A model generated the notes under the pieces. That model was not told the DNA's origin, searched no databases, and worked only from the letters and a program-made list of their open reading frames with translations. This document shows positions 20,229 through 30,700 of a DNA stretch of 64,000 nucleotides, in pieces. The translations under genes were made by a program, and so were the position numbers. The DNA is from Pseudoalteromonas luteoviolacea (GTDB lineage Bacteria; Pseudomonadota; Gammaproteobacteria; Enterobacterales; Alteromonadaceae), in assembly GCF_001696455.1 (NCBI RefSeq), contig NZ_MAUJ01000001.1, positions 1,488,001 through 1,552,000 on the forward strand, written 5' to 3'. Position 1 is the first letter of the stretch; each line of letters opens with the position of its first letter.

Positions 20229-20609
20229 ATGAAAAAGTCTAAATTATCACTCGGTATAACTTTGGCCCTTTGCCTCTCAAGTACTCAAGCTTTTAGCCAA
20301 GAATTAGTGAGCGATGGCCAGTTCAGTGCACCTAGCTTGCAAGAAGCACAAACAAGTTCAGAATCTACACATTGGCAAGTATCCTCCATCGACGATGCGG
20401 GTATATTTAACCCTACTTCATCTCAATATCTCTCACATGACACTATTAACAATATTGGATTTGTAAATGCCGGTGCCAAGCTGAGCCAAAGTTTACATAC
20501 AGCACTTGATATGCAGAGCACATATACAATTTCTGCCAAAGTGGGTTGGCGAAATGACAGCGATGCCTACAATTTAAAATTGGTTTTAGGGTTAATGGCC
20601 AATTCATAG
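20229..20609 (+). CDS. N-terminal fragment of a frameshifted collagen-like surface protein
   Basis: 126 residues. Signal peptide [20 protein letters not shown] with AFS cleavage. After it comes the start of a beta-sandwich, carbohydrate-binding-like domain ([19 protein letters not shown]). The frame stops at 20607-20609, but the domain plainly continues in the -1 frame: after residues YNLK the other frame reads [15 protein letters not shown]. The switch falls at T TTA AAA (20573-20579). Together with the next entry it is one gene of about 870 codons. Confidence 0.75.
   Translation: MKKSKLSLGITLALCLSSTQAFSQELVSDGQFSAPSLQEAQTSSESTHWQVSSIDDAGIFNPTSSQYLSHDTINNIGFVNAGAKLSQSLHTALDMQSTYTISAKVGWRNDSDAYNLKLVLGLMANS
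20573..20579 (+). promoter_or_regulatory. Slippery heptamer T TTA AAA at the frame change
   Basis: In the zero frame the codons are TTA AAA preceded by T, fitting X XXY YYZ. A -1 slip here joins the two frames exactly. The same join would arise if one A had been lost from a five-A run, by mutation or sequencing error. Confidence 0.5.
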
Positions 20610-20623
20610 ATTTAACCCCAAGT

Positions 20624-22864
20624 GTGCAATTGGTGCAGGGCGAATTGCAGGCGATTTCGGTCACATTCACTCCAGACAACTCTCATCAAACCTTGATTGA
20701 CTCTGCACAACCCATCTTCATCGAATTGATAAACTCGGACTCGCAAATAAGCATCATCGATTTTGATGATGTCTCCGTGGTTGTCGCGCCTAAAACACTT
20801 GATACTGATGGTGACGGCATGCCTGACGCTTGGGAAATTTTACATGGTTTAAATCCATCGGATCCAAGTGACGCAAACGCAGACTTAGATGGCGACCTAG
20901 CAACCAATCTATCTGAGTATTTGAATAATACCAACCCTACCGATAGTACGAGTTTGCCTAGTGCATTTAGCCAAACATTAAACGGCAATACACAAGTGAA
21001 TGGGGCTTTGCGCCTTGCGCCACAGTCTGGCTCACCAGTGCTTTGTGACACAGCACATGAGGGCTCGATGTACTACAACAGTGTAGAAAAACAGGTATTC
21101 GTTTGCGATGGCACCATGTGGAATGAGTTTAAAGGTCTGCAAGGTGAAGCCGGCGTTCAGGGTGCACAAGGCCCTCAAGGTATCCCTGGCTTGCAAGGCC
21201 TTCAAGGGGAAATGGGGGCGACTGGTGCCACCGGCGCTATTGGGCCACAGGGTGATAGAGGGCCTATTGGTCCTCAAGGACCACAGGGTATTCAAGGCTT
21301 ACCGGGCACCACGCATTGGCAAGATGGAGTTGGAAAAGTTACAACCAATGTCAGTGTTGGTGTTGGCACTGTTACACCCTCTGCGGCTTTAGAAGTTATC
21401 GGTAATGCTATTGCTAATACCCCAATTCAGCCAAATCATTTAGTCACTAAGGGGTACGCTGATTCAGCAGATAGAATTCTTATGGCCAAGTATGATGAGC
21501 TATTAGCCATGCTTAATGTATTAAACAAAGAAGTGTTCCCAAGCGATGGGTCAAGCTGTACCAATGTACTCGCATCTAACCCATCTGCACAAAGTGGTAT
21601 CTATTTGATTGACGCAGACGGCCCAGGTGGTGAGAAAGGTGTGTATTATTATTGTGATATGCTAGACCCGAGTGCATCACGCAAAGCCGTTTTTGGGCAA
21701 GAAACTGGGCCTAACAAAAACATCGCTCTGGTCTACACTAACTCTTTACAACCTGCAAGCTATTCAGCAAGCGCCACCGTTTCGGGCTTTACCCCAGCAG
21801 GCGCGTTTGATGGGCACCTTTATTACACAGCCCCTGATAGAAAAATAAATCTGGATGCGGGTGATTATATCTCTCATGGTATTTGGCTTGGGCCTGCCAA
21901 CAACAATGAATGGTTACAAGTTGCATTTGCCAAAAAGGCCGTGATCACCGCGTTTAGTACCCAAGTCGCAATGCACGATGCTGATTTTGCCCCAAGAACG
22001 CCTAAAGAGGCGATATTGCAAGTATCGGATGATGGCATAAACTTTGTTGACCACGAACACTTAACGATGGAAAAAGGAAAGGCGCTAGTTACACTTCAAC
22101 GCCCAGCTGCAGGCTCCTACTTTAGGCTGTTAGTGCAATCAACTCACGGCTCTTCAAGCCGAACCCAAATTGACGAAATGGAATACTACGGGTTTTTCAT
22201 CGATGAATTTGGCTTAGATCCTAACACTGCGCAAGGCACAAACTGTCGAGACATTCAGCAGAAAAACTCGGGGGCCGCATCAGGGTATTACAAGATAGAC
22301 CCTGATGGCGCAGATGGCGTCACACCTTTTACCGTTTACTGTGATATGGACACATTAGGGGGAGGCTGGACTTTGTTTGCCAACCATGCCGATGGACTTG
22401 AAAGGAAGATTGAGAAAGATCCGGTAAAGGTTGACCAATATGGTGTTTTGGCTTCTGATCGTTGGCAAGCCCTAAGAGCAACAATGACCGAGGGACTCAT
22501 GTTTATCGATGAGAACCAAAAGGTATCTATGATCTCGGCTTATAATGTCACTAACCCAACAGGTGTCGGTTGCCAAAGCCTGCTTGACGCCACAGCAGCA
22601 AACCTCACAGCGACATTCAATAATACAGCGCACATGGAAGGATTAAATATATTCCGTTCAGAACCAACCGGTGTTGCATGTAACTACGTTGACTCGGGTA
22701 CCTTCACCATGGCGCAACTGGCAGATAATACCGGTTACTACCAATACCATATCGCGGGCGCCGCAGTGTTCAACGGAAATCCAGAAAGGCCGTTCTCAGT
22801 TTGGCCATACAATACAATTTACGCATATACCGAACAGGATGAATTGAAGTACTTCATCAAGTAA
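20624..22864 (+). CDS. C-terminal part of a collagen-like, fibrinogen-related surface protein
   Basis: 746 residues as an open frame. The first codon here is a TTG inside a domain, so it is probably not a real start and the frame should join the previous entry. In order: the rest of a beta-sandwich; a calcium-binding thrombospondin-3-like segment ([23 protein letters not shown]); 20 uninterrupted Gly-X-Y triplets (21134-21313); a tail-fibre-like stretch ([13 protein letters not shown]); an F5/8-type (discoidin-like) domain around residues 360-530; and a fibrinogen-related start ([13 protein letters not shown]) with a Cys-containing C terminus. Likely an exported, cell-surface binding protein; the ligand is unknown. 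Confidence 0.8.
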   Translation: MQLVQGELQAISVTFTPDNSHQTLIDSAQPIFIELINSDSQISIIDFDDVSVVVAPKTLDTDGDGMPDAWEILHGLNPSDPSDANADLDGDLATNLSEYLNNTNPTDSTSLPSAFSQTLNGNTQVNGALRLAPQSGSPVLCDTAHEGSMYYNSVEKQVFVCDGTMWNEFKGLQGEAGVQGAQGPQGIPGLQGLQGEMGATGATGAIGPQGDRGPIGPQGPQGIQGLPGTTHWQDGVGKVTTNVSVGVGTVTPSAALEVIGNAIANTPIQPNHLVTKGYADSADRILMAKYDELLAMLNVLNKEVFPSDGSSCTNVLASNPSAQSGIYLIDADGPGGEKGVYYYCDMLDPSASRKAVFGQETGPNKNIALVYTNSLQPASYSASATVSGFTPAGAFDGHLYYTAPDRKINLDAGDYISHGIWLGPANNNEWLQVAFAKKAVITAFSTQVAMHDADFAPRTPKEAILQVSDDGINFVDHEHLTMEKGKALVTLQRPAAGSYFRLLVQSTHGSSSRTQIDEMEYYGFFIDEFGLDPNTAQGTNCRDIQQKNSGAASGYYKIDPDGADGVTPFTVYCDMDTLGGGWTLFANHADGLERKIEKDPVKVDQYGVLASDRWQALRATMTEGLMFIDENQKVSMISAYNVTNPTGVGCQSLLDATAANLTATFNNTAHMEGLNIFRSEPTGVACNYVDSGTFTMAQLADNTGYYQYHIAGAAVFNGNPERPFSVWPYNTIYAYTEQDELKYFIK
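21134..21313 (+). repeat. Collagen-like Gly-X-Y tract, 20 triplets
   Basis: Translated in the frame of the larger fragment, every third residue is Gly for 60 residues, with GPQ, GIP and GLP among the triplets. Such tracts form triple helices and would trimerise the protein. Confidence 0.9.
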
Positions 22865-22871
22865 CCTAAAA

Positions 22872-22895
22872 AGCGGTGCAGTAGCACCGCTCTTT
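22872..22895. terminator. Terminator between the collagen-like gene and the tannase
   Basis: Perfect 8-bp stem AGCGGTGC/GCACCGCT, loop AGTA, then CTTT. It sits between convergent genes. Confidence 0.75.
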
Positions 22896-22904
22896 ACAAC
22901 CTCA

Positions 22905-24566
22905 CTATTGATTTAAAACACCGGGTCTAAAACTAGCAGCTTTATTAGGGTCACCTTTTCCATCATACACAGCCTGAATCGGGTAAGGAAATACTGGCTG
23001 CGCTCGGATCACCTCACCTTGAGCATTTTCCTTCTGAGTGAGCAGGCTATCAGGGGCAACCCCACCAATCACCCACTCTTCCAAGGCCTTCATTGCGTCA
23101 AATGTAGCGTTCCCGGGGCCATCTACGCCGCAATGTATCACACCGGGCAATAAAAACAGTCGGCTGAAATCACGCACTTCCTGTTTGTGGCTAGCCATGA
23201 AGTCATCGACTCTTTCATACCAATCTATGGTCGCATAGGCGGGGATCGCAGCATCCGCCCAGCCGTGTAATACCAGCATTTTTCCACCTCGATTTTTAAA
23301 TGCACGTAAATCGGGGTCGTCAGCATCTATCATTTTGCTAATTTCAGCGAGCCTATCCGCCTCATCTTCATAGGAGAAGTCTCGCCAATTATAATCCACA
23401 TGCAGTGCTTCAGGATAAGCTATGTATTTCAAATATTCTGTTGCCGCATAATAGTGAAATGGTTTGAGTTGTGCCAATTGAGGGGCAACCCATCCCATCC
23501 ATTCTACTTCTGATCCATAAGGTAAACCGCCATAAATGACCTCTCCGTTTGAATTTCGAGAAGGCTCATAGAGCGCTTTTGCAGCGTCGACCTGTTGCTG
23601 TGAAAAACAATTTTGTACTTGCCCAGCCTCACAGGCTAAAGTTTGAGGGTCAAAATCACATAGTCTCGGGTCACTAATCACTCCATCTTTTAAACCGTCA
23701 TACGCATCGCAGCGTGCCATAACCGCTTTAGCGATTTTAGGCATGTCGCTTGGGGCAAAAACCGGCTCATCTCGCTCATCCAGTATTGCACGCGCGTTAT
23801 CCATACAGTTGATTAAATTCACATTTGTATAATTAATCGTTGGTCCTCGGGCTATTACCCCATCAAAGTCATTGGGATACCGTTTGGCAGCCATCACACC
23901 TGCGTGGCCCCCTTTAGAGCAACCGGTAATAAATGAATACTGAGGCTGAGTATGATAGTACTTTTCTATAATTGCTTTAGCCGCCACAGCGACGACATGG
24001 TTGGCACGATAAGCAAAGTCAATTTTACCCTGCTCATTATTTCTCGCCCATTTGCCATCAAAGCCATAAGCGGTATGTCCGCCATCATGACTCATAGTTG
24101 CATAACGCCTTACTATGCCCGCCATGGGTGGGTAAGAACTGACATCGCCACAAAACCCCATGCATGCATTGAGTAAATACTTTTGGTTCCATTGCGCACG
24201 GGCTGGCAAGCGCAGTTCGAAACGAATTGTTGGTGTCACATACCCACGCACTAGGCAATGATCTGGTAAATGCGTTTGCGATTTAGGAATGGGTGCCCCC
24301 ATCAACCTACTGTGTTTATAGGCCCACAGAGACTCAGTTTCGTTCATTTCATAACGTTTGACGAAACGTGATTCAATTACATTGGTTGCAGCTTCTCCAT
24401 CTTCCAGTTTTGCAAAGTCATCAAAACGTAAAGCCATGCAAGCGCGCTCTTCCGGACTTATTTGCATTTCGGCAGTCGCTGCCACCACAGTGTGGGAAAC
24501 AGTCAGACCACCTATAAAAGTTAGTAAACCAGCTGTTTGTTTTAGCGTATTAGATTTTACAGACAT
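22905..24566 (-). CDS. Tannase/feruloyl esterase family protein
   Basis: 553 residues with a signal peptide ending near residue 32. Alpha/beta hydrolase of the tannase/feruloyl-esterase family, splitting galloyl or hydroxycinnamoyl esters of plant or algal phenolics outside the cytoplasm. The family CS-D-HC arrangement is visible: GCSKGGH (Cys216-Ser217 nucleophile), GWADAAIP (Asp) and VIHCG (His-Cys), the two Cys forming the catalytic-site disulfide in known members. SD AGGAG nine bases before the ATG. A 37-bp inverted repeat lies just upstream, suggesting local regulation. No aromatic-degradation genes are nearby. Confidence 0.92.
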   Translation of the reverse strand: MSVKSNTLKQTAGLLTFIGGLTVSHTVVAATAEMQISPEERACMALRFDDFAKLEDGEAATNVIESRFVKRYEMNETESLWAYKHSRLMGAPIPKSQTHLPDHCLVRGYVTPTIRFELRLPARAQWNQKYLLNACMGFCGDVSSYPPMAGIVRRYATMSHDGGHTAYGFDGKWARNNEQGKIDFAYRANHVVAVAAKAIIEKYYHTQPQYSFITGCSKGGHAGVMAAKRYPNDFDGVIARGPTINYTNVNLINCMDNARAILDERDEPVFAPSDMPKIAKAVMARCDAYDGLKDGVISDPRLCDFDPQTLACEAGQVQNCFSQQQVDAAKALYEPSRNSNGEVIYGGLPYGSEVEWMGWVAPQLAQLKPFHYYAATEYLKYIAYPEALHVDYNWRDFSYEDEADRLAEISKMIDADDPDLRAFKNRGGKMLVLHGWADAAIPAYATIDWYERVDDFMASHKQEVRDFSRLFLLPGVIHCGVDGPGNATFDAMKALEEWVIGGVAPDSLLTQKENAQGEVIRAQPVFPYPIQAVYDGKGDPNKAASFRPGVLNQ

Positions 24567-24588
24567 CCCATAAAGCTCCTTTCTAGGG

Positions 24589-24625
24589 TTATATGCAATT
24601 GATAACTATTATCGATTGCATATAA
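24589..24625. promoter_or_regulatory. 37-bp inverted repeat upstream of the tannase gene
   Basis: The arm TTATATGCAATTGATAA is repeated as its reverse complement around CTA with only one position differing (17-bp arms). It ends 23 bases upstream of the ATG, so it is either a dimeric-repressor operator or a 5'-UTR hairpin. No regulator gene adjoins it. Confidence 0.5.
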
Positions 24626-24814
24626 ATTGTCTTGTATACATCATAGAAACTCAAGTGAATTAAATGAAAACTTAGACGTAAACCTAGGATGAATTCATTG
24701 ACAACGAAGATTTAATGGCTCGGTCTGAGTGCACATAGGGCGAGCAGAAAATAGCGTTTTTCTAAAACTTAATCTATTGATAAATAGATAATTAATAATA
24801 TAATTTTGATCATA

Positions 24815-24830
24815 AGGCCCCTTAGGGCCT
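24815..24830. terminator. Hairpin after the small secreted protein
   Basis: AGGCCC/GGGCCT stem with loop CTTA, 18 bases downstream of the minus-strand stop. On the minus strand AT-rich sequence follows, without a continuous T tract. Confidence 0.5.
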
Positions 24831-24847
24831 AATACTGACCAAAAGAC

Positions 24848-25174
24848 TTATTTCTTTACTAACGCAAGTAAAGTTAGGCTGCCATCGTTATCACGACAAC
24901 GTCTATCGCCTTCGTCTGACTGAACAACCAATGTGTAGTAAATGCCTTTACGGCCATCGCTTTCAGCTTTCAGTGCTTGGCCCAATAAGTAGTCTTGCTG
25001 GATTTTTGCTGAGTCCTGATAAACACCGTATACATTCTTAAATTCAATGACATACTGATAACCGTTATATCTAACGTCGTCAACTAGCCCATCACATGTG
25101 AAAATAGTATTTGCAGAAGCAGAAAGTGAAGCGAAACCAGAAGCCAACAAAGCACCTAACAGTAATTTTTTCAT
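24848..25174 (-). CDS. Small exported protein of unknown function
   Basis: 108 residues. A clear signal peptide (MKKLLLGALLASGFASLSASA) is followed by a mature chain of about 87 residues with two Cys (FTCDG and RRCRD) likely joined by a disulfide. No family recognised. SD AGGAAA. Expressed alone between the tannase gene and the signalling block. Confidence 0.75.
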   Translation of the reverse strand: MKKLLLGALLASGFASLSASANTIFTCDGLVDDVRYNGYQYVIEFKNVYGVYQDSAKIQQDYLLGQALKAESDGRKGIYYTLVVQSDEGDRRCRDNDGSLTLLALVKK

Positions 25175-25468
25175 TGCTATATTTCCTTTTATTTTATGAA
25201 ATGTCGATTACCTTGTAATCAATCAGTTTCCATTTTGGGTGTGAATTGTGTCACTATCATGTTGAACTTTAACTCTAAAAGAGTGATTTTTGCGGGCACT
25301 TTGTGTTGCTAGGTAGCAACGTATACAATTCAGTGTGTACTGATTGATTCAGGCCAATCCAATAAAAAGCAATGAAGATGAAAGACGGTGGTGTGAAAAG
25401 GAACTGACTAAAATATGGGCACACAACAAACATGCGCCCCTTCCATTTATTAGTTATTAATTTGACAG
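25175..25468. other. Intergenic stretch without a recognised gene
   Basis: About 290 bases upstream of the small secreted protein and downstream of a response regulator. A GTTGCTAGGTAGCAAC palindrome (25306-25321) is the only clear structure. Confidence 0.4.
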
Positions 25469-26590
25469 CTAATCAATAAGTTTTTCAAGTTTGATAAAGA
25501 AGTCATTAAACGTTGCAGACATATCTTCAGAGTGCTCTTGCACTTGCTGTAAATCATCTTTAGCACTATCAAGCGTATCTCTTAACTGCTGCTCTTGTGA
25601 ATCACTCAAACCAAAATCTACGATCGACTCTTCGACTTCAAAAATGAGCCCTTCAACTAACTCTTGGCATGATTGGCTGTAATTCTTAAACACTGACTCA
25701 ATGTCTTCTAAATCTTTGCTCGCAACTTGGCTTAATTCTCTTAGGCCTTTATTTTTGGCTTGAATGGCCTGAATATTGGTTTGTAAGCTCCTAAGTCGGG
25801 CGTCTGCTCCCCTGACAATCAAAGCCAAAATATCATTAAACCGGCCATACTTTTCATCGTCTTCAATCGGCATATTTTTCACAAGTAGTGAGCAGTAACA
25901 GCTATTAAAAAAGCTGCGCTTCTCGATGTTAATGACCGTTTTACTCTCTCGCCCTTTTTTAAGCAGTTCGCTTTCGAGCGGGTTAATGGCGCCAAAGTTA
26001 CAAAAATCTCTAAACTCGCCAAGTAAGCCAATTTGAACCGAGGCATTTAAATCTAAATTAGTGCAAGTTTCTAAAATGGCACTAGATAAATCTGACAGCG
26101 TATTACACTGATATGACTTTTCGATAAACTCCAAACATTGTCCCAATTCACTGCAACTCGTTATTGCGGTCATAGTGACTTCTTCAGCGGTCTCGCAGTT
26201 TACTTTCAAAGTGTCAATTTCACTGCTGTATTTTACCAGCCGCTCTATTCGAAAGCTTAATTCGTCAGCATCGAAAGGCTTCGTAATATAATCATCCCCA
26301 CCTGCCTTAAAACCTTCTAATTTATCTTCTATACAGTCTTTAGAAGAGACAAATAATACGGGTGTATCTGCGTTGGTAGGCTTGTTTCGTATTGCTTTAC
26401 ACACTTCATAACCATTCATTCCAGGCATCACAACATCAAGCAGCACAGCATCATATTTTCGCTCATCGAACAGCGCTAACGCTTCGTCTCCATTAAATGC
26501 CGAAAAGTACTCATGTTCATCACCTAACATCGTTTTAGCAATATCATGATTCACTTCATCGTCGTCAACCAGTAAAACAGTGTATTTCAT
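25469..26590 (-). CDS. Response regulator with an unrecognised, partly coiled-coil output region
   Basis: 373 residues. Receiver domain 1-125 with the acidic pair LVDDDE, phospho-acceptor Asp in VLLDVVMPGMNG and Lys in ITKPFD. Residues ~150-270 look like a divergent GAF-type sensor fold (Cys in SCYCSLLV), and ~270-373 are strongly helical with Glu/Gln/Leu heptads. No DNA-binding or enzyme domain was seen, so it may act by protein contact. Same strand as the HD-GYP regulator 18 bases upstream, hence one operon, divergent from the hybrid kinase. Confidence 0.85.
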   Translation of the reverse strand: MKYTVLLVDDDEVNHDIAKTMLGDEHEYFSAFNGDEALALFDERKYDAVLLDVVMPGMNGYEVCKAIRNKPTNADTPVLFVSSKDCIEDKLEGFKAGGDDYITKPFDADELSFRIERLVKYSSEIDTLKVNCETAEEVTMTAITSCSELGQCLEFIEKSYQCNTLSDLSSAILETCTNLDLNASVQIGLLGEFRDFCNFGAINPLESELLKKGRESKTVINIEKRSFFNSCYCSLLVKNMPIEDDEKYGRFNDILALIVRGADARLRSLQTNIQAIQAKNKGLRELSQVASKDLEDIESVFKNYSQSCQELVEGLIFEVEESIVDFGLSDSQEQQLRDTLDSAKDDLQQVQEHSEDMSATFNDFFIKLEKLID

Positions 26591-26608
26591 ACCACCCCCA
26601 ATTAGATG

Positions 26609-27688
26609 CTAGTCTCGATATTGTTGGGAAATATCAAAAAACAAATCCTCTTTTTGCAAAAACTCGTCGAGCAATTCTGGGTCAAAGTGTGTCCCACGCC
26701 CCTCTCTCATAATTGCAATTGCTTTATCGTGCTCCATTGCATCCTTGTATACCCGCTTGCTGATCAACGCGTCATAAACGTCCGCTATGGCCATTAAGCG
26801 AGCACTAAGCGGGATTTCATCCCCCTTCAATCCCATTGGATAACCCGAACCGTCCCACTTCTCATGGTGGTAATGGGAGATTTCTTTTGCTGTTTGTAAA
26901 AAACTGTCGGTTTGACCAAGCGCCGATTCCGCAGTTTCTATTGCATTGCGGCCAAACACGGTGTGGTTTTTCATTATTTCAAACTCATCAGCGGTTAAAC
27001 GCCCTGGTTTGAGTAAAACATTATCAGGAATACCCACTTTGCCAATGTCATGCAAAGGGGCTGATTTATAAAAGTTGTTGATTGTTTCTGAGGTAAGCAC
27101 TTCTTTATACTTGTCTTTTTCACTAATGATGGTCGCAAGTAGCTTGACGTATAACTGAGTTCGACGAATATGATTACCCGTTTCTTGATCTCGAGTTTCG
27201 GCCAAACTTGCCATCGCCTGAATAGTAACGTCTTGTAACCTAGACATTTGTTCGGTGCGTTTTTGAACTTCCTCTTCTAAATAATCGTTTTTGTTTTTAA
27301 GGATATCTTTGGATTCTTTGTTTAAAAGGTGAGTATTCAACCTAGCGAGCAAGATCGGAGGGCTAATGGGCTTGTTAATATAGTCACACGCCCCCAGTAA
27401 AAAGCCTTTTTCTTCGTCTTCAACGCTGGTTTTCGCAGTCAGGAAAATAACCGGTATTTCGCTATAAACCTCATGTGATTTCAAATATTTAATTACTTCA
27501 TAGCCATTCATATTAGGCATAACAACATCAAGCAAAATAATATCGACATTGTTTTTGGCGACGACTGAAATTGCAGCTTCGCCACTTTTTACTGCCAGCA
27601 CACGGTATTTATCCTTAATGATCTCCGTCATGAAAGCTAAATTCTCTTTAACGTCATCAACCACTAGCACTGTTTTTTGCTGTTCCAT
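26609..27688 (-). CDS. Response regulator with HD-GYP c-di-GMP phosphodiesterase domain
   Basis: 359 residues from the ATG at 27688. An in-frame GTG 14 codons earlier is possible, but AGAAGGG favours this ATG. Receiver domain (VVDDVKEN, LLDVVMPNMNG with the Asp, NKPISP with the Lys) followed by an HD-GYP domain: LHDIGKVGIPD holds the HD pair and HHEKWDGSGYP the GYP motif, both intact, so it should hydrolyse c-di-GMP on phosphorylation. First gene of a two-gene unit divergent from the hybrid kinase, its probable partner. Confidence 0.93.
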   Translation of the reverse strand: MEQQKTVLVVDDVKENLAFMTEIIKDKYRVLAVKSGEAAISVVAKNNVDIILLDVVMPNMNGYEVIKYLKSHEVYSEIPVIFLTAKTSVEDEEKGFLLGACDYINKPISPPILLARLNTHLLNKESKDILKNKNDYLEEEVQKRTEQMSRLQDVTIQAMASLAETRDQETGNHIRRTQLYVKLLATIISEKDKYKEVLTSETINNFYKSAPLHDIGKVGIPDNVLLKPGRLTADEFEIMKNHTVFGRNAIETAESALGQTDSFLQTAKEISHYHHEKWDGSGYPMGLKGDEIPLSARLMAIADVYDALISKRVYKDAMEHDKAIAIMREGRGTHFDPELLDEFLQKEDLFFDISQQYRD

Positions 27689-27779
27689 AGTCCCTTCTAT
27701 TGATTTGTTGGACAATTGTTCACCACACACAAAAATATAGGTCTATTATTAGTGAAACGCCAAGATTGGACCGGATCCG

Positions 27780-30700
27780 ATGAAAAGTTTAAGAATCAGC
27801 TTTTTTATCACATTCTCAATCATGCTCCTCGTCAGCATCGGGATAGGGCTGATGTCTTACTATGTGAAAACCGAAGTAAGCGCGCTATCTGCAAAACAAA
27901 CCCAATTATTTAAGCTCACTGAACTGGCCCATGAGCTGAAACTCAGTTCGGATAATCTAACCAACTTTGCAAGGGCTTATGCTGTAACGGGGAACGATAA
28001 ATGGCAGCAGTTATTTAGTTACACTCTGCTTGTCCGCGATGGCAAAGTGATCGCCGAAAATGCTAATACCTATGATTACTGGGATAGCTTGGCTGCGCCC
28101 CACTCCAGCTTGCCGCAATATGAAAGAATTACAGATGGCCACAACATTATTGAGCGCTTTCAACAGCTCGGCGCGCAAGACTTTGAACTGTTACAAATGC
28201 AAAATGCGCTTTCAACCTCAAACTCTCTTGTAAGCCTCGAAAGGCGTGCTTTTAATGCAATTGAAGGGATCCACAAAGATGAATATGGAAACTGGGTAAA
28301 AGATGCAGACCCAGACCTTGTAAGTGCGCAAAAAATTCTTTTCAGCGACAACTACTTAGTTGAAAAGTCGAAGATCATGTCTGCAATTGGCGAGGCGCAT
28401 AGAGCCATTGAATCACGCCTCACAACTGAGCTAGAAAACCATCAATCGAGTTTAAGTAATGCTTACTTTCTGAGAAACATTTTTAATTTAGTGCTGTTGG
28501 TTAATATTGCTCTGTCGTTTTATTTACTTTGGCGGCTTTACATTAACCCCGTGGCGTCAATTCAAAAACAAGTCGTTAGTAATGTTGAGCAAGGTAACTA
28601 CAACTTCACCTTAGATGAATCTGTCAAGGGCGACCTCTCAGACCTATCCAAATCCATGAATAAGTTACTAGGTGACTTGTCAGAGCAATTAGAATTTAAC
28701 ACGATTATGAAGGACTTTGGCCTTGCTCTTCGAGGCAAAAAGAACCCCCACGAACTTGGTGAAGAGTTGCTACAATTTTTAGAACAACGCCTTTCTGTGC
28801 CATTACTGGGACTTTATGTCTTTGAAGAACAAAAAGTGCTAAATCGCGTGGCTGGAACTGGCTATAGCTGCAATTCTGCAAAAACTTACAGCAATTACGA
28901 CTCTATCCACTTTCATGTGCTGAGTACACAAAAGCCCTACTCTATGAAGTTTGAGAAAGATCAGTACGCCATTGAGCTCAACGGCGAAAAGCTATCAATT
29001 TGCGAGCTCTATTACTTTCCTCTGGTGGTGAGCAATGACAGCATTGGCTTATTAGAGCTGGGCAGCTTAGTTGCTTTGACAGATCAAGACTATAAATGGA
29101 TTAAGTCTGTCATTAACGACTTAGCAGTCAGCCTGCAACTCACACAAAATATTGACCTGCAATCCAAAGCAGAAAAACGCATTGTAGAACAATTAGAACT
29201 CAATAAAAAAATTCTCGATGCCATTCCAAGCCCGATGTACTACAAAAACAGTGATGGCAAATATTTAGGAGTAAACAGTGTTTTTCACCAGTATTTTGGG
29301 ACATTTGATGCGGACGTGTTAGACGCGACCGCAGAAGATATTTTCAATTATGAAATCGCCCAAGTATTTGAGCAATCGCATCAAGATTTACTCACGGGTA
29401 ATTCAAACCAGCACTATGAAATCACCATAAATAATTCCGAAAATACACCGCGCAACTTTATTGTCTATGAGGCCGTGTTTACTAACGCTGAAAATGAGTT
29501 AGCAGGTGTCGTAGGCCTGTTATTAGACGTAACAGAGCGTAAGCAAATGGAGCTAGAGCTGCGACTCGCGAAAGACAAAGCCGACGAGATGAGTACCGCA
29601 AAAGGCGAATTTTTGGCAAACATGAGCCACGAAATCCGCACGCCCATGAATGCAATCATTGGTATGAGTCATTTGGCTTTGAGAACGGAGCTGACTGAAC
29701 AACAATCTGGTTACGTCAACAAGATTGACCAAGCAGCCAAGAGTTTACTTGGGATAATCAACGATATTTTAGACTTTTCAAAAATTGAGTCGGGAAAACT
29801 AGAAGTAGAGCAAATTGATTTCTCACTACAAGAAGTGCTTGATAACGTGGTCAACATCAATGTGATACGCATGCAAGAGAAAGGTCTTGAAATGCTGCTG
29901 GATATCGCGCCGGATGTACCGATAAGTCTAATAGGTGACCCTCTTAGGTTAGGTCAGGTACTAATTAACTTGTGCGGCAACGCCATTAAGTTTACAGAGC
30001 AAGGAGAAATAACGATATCCGTAACCACGGTGGAGCAACAAGAAAATACAGCAACATTAAAATTCAGCGTGAAAGACACCGGTATTGGCATGTCACAAGC
30101 GCAGCAAGATAAGCTGTTTCAAGCGTTTTCTCAAGCCGATGGGTCAATTACCAGAAAGTACGGTGGTACTGGGCTCGGTTTGAGTATTTCGAAGAAGCTT
30201 GTAGAGCTTATGGATGGCAGTATTGGGGTCAATAGCGAAGAGGGCAATGGCTCTGAGTTTTACTTCACTACGCGCTGTGGATTGCAGTCAGCCAAGCTGA
30301 CCAACGTCATTTGTCCTGACAGCCAATTAACAGGGAAACGCGTTCTGGTCGTTGATGATAATGAGAGTGCGCGGTCTATTCTCACTAATTTACTCAAAGC
30401 CATGAAGTTTAACGTTACCTGTAGTGCCAGCGGTGCAGGTGCCGTTGAATTGGTGCAAGCAAGTAAATACGACATCATCTTTATGGACTGGAAAATGCCA
30501 CATATGAGTGGTATTGATGCTATTAAGCACATCAAGTCACTCGAACTCGAAGAAGAGCCTAAATACATTTTAGTGACGGCCTATGGCACAGACATTGGCA
30601 TGAACGCCGAGATCCATGATTTGATTGATGCAATTATTCTTAAACCGGTTAATGCATCCGTCTTGTTAGATGCAATTATGGAGTCATTCAAGCTCACACC

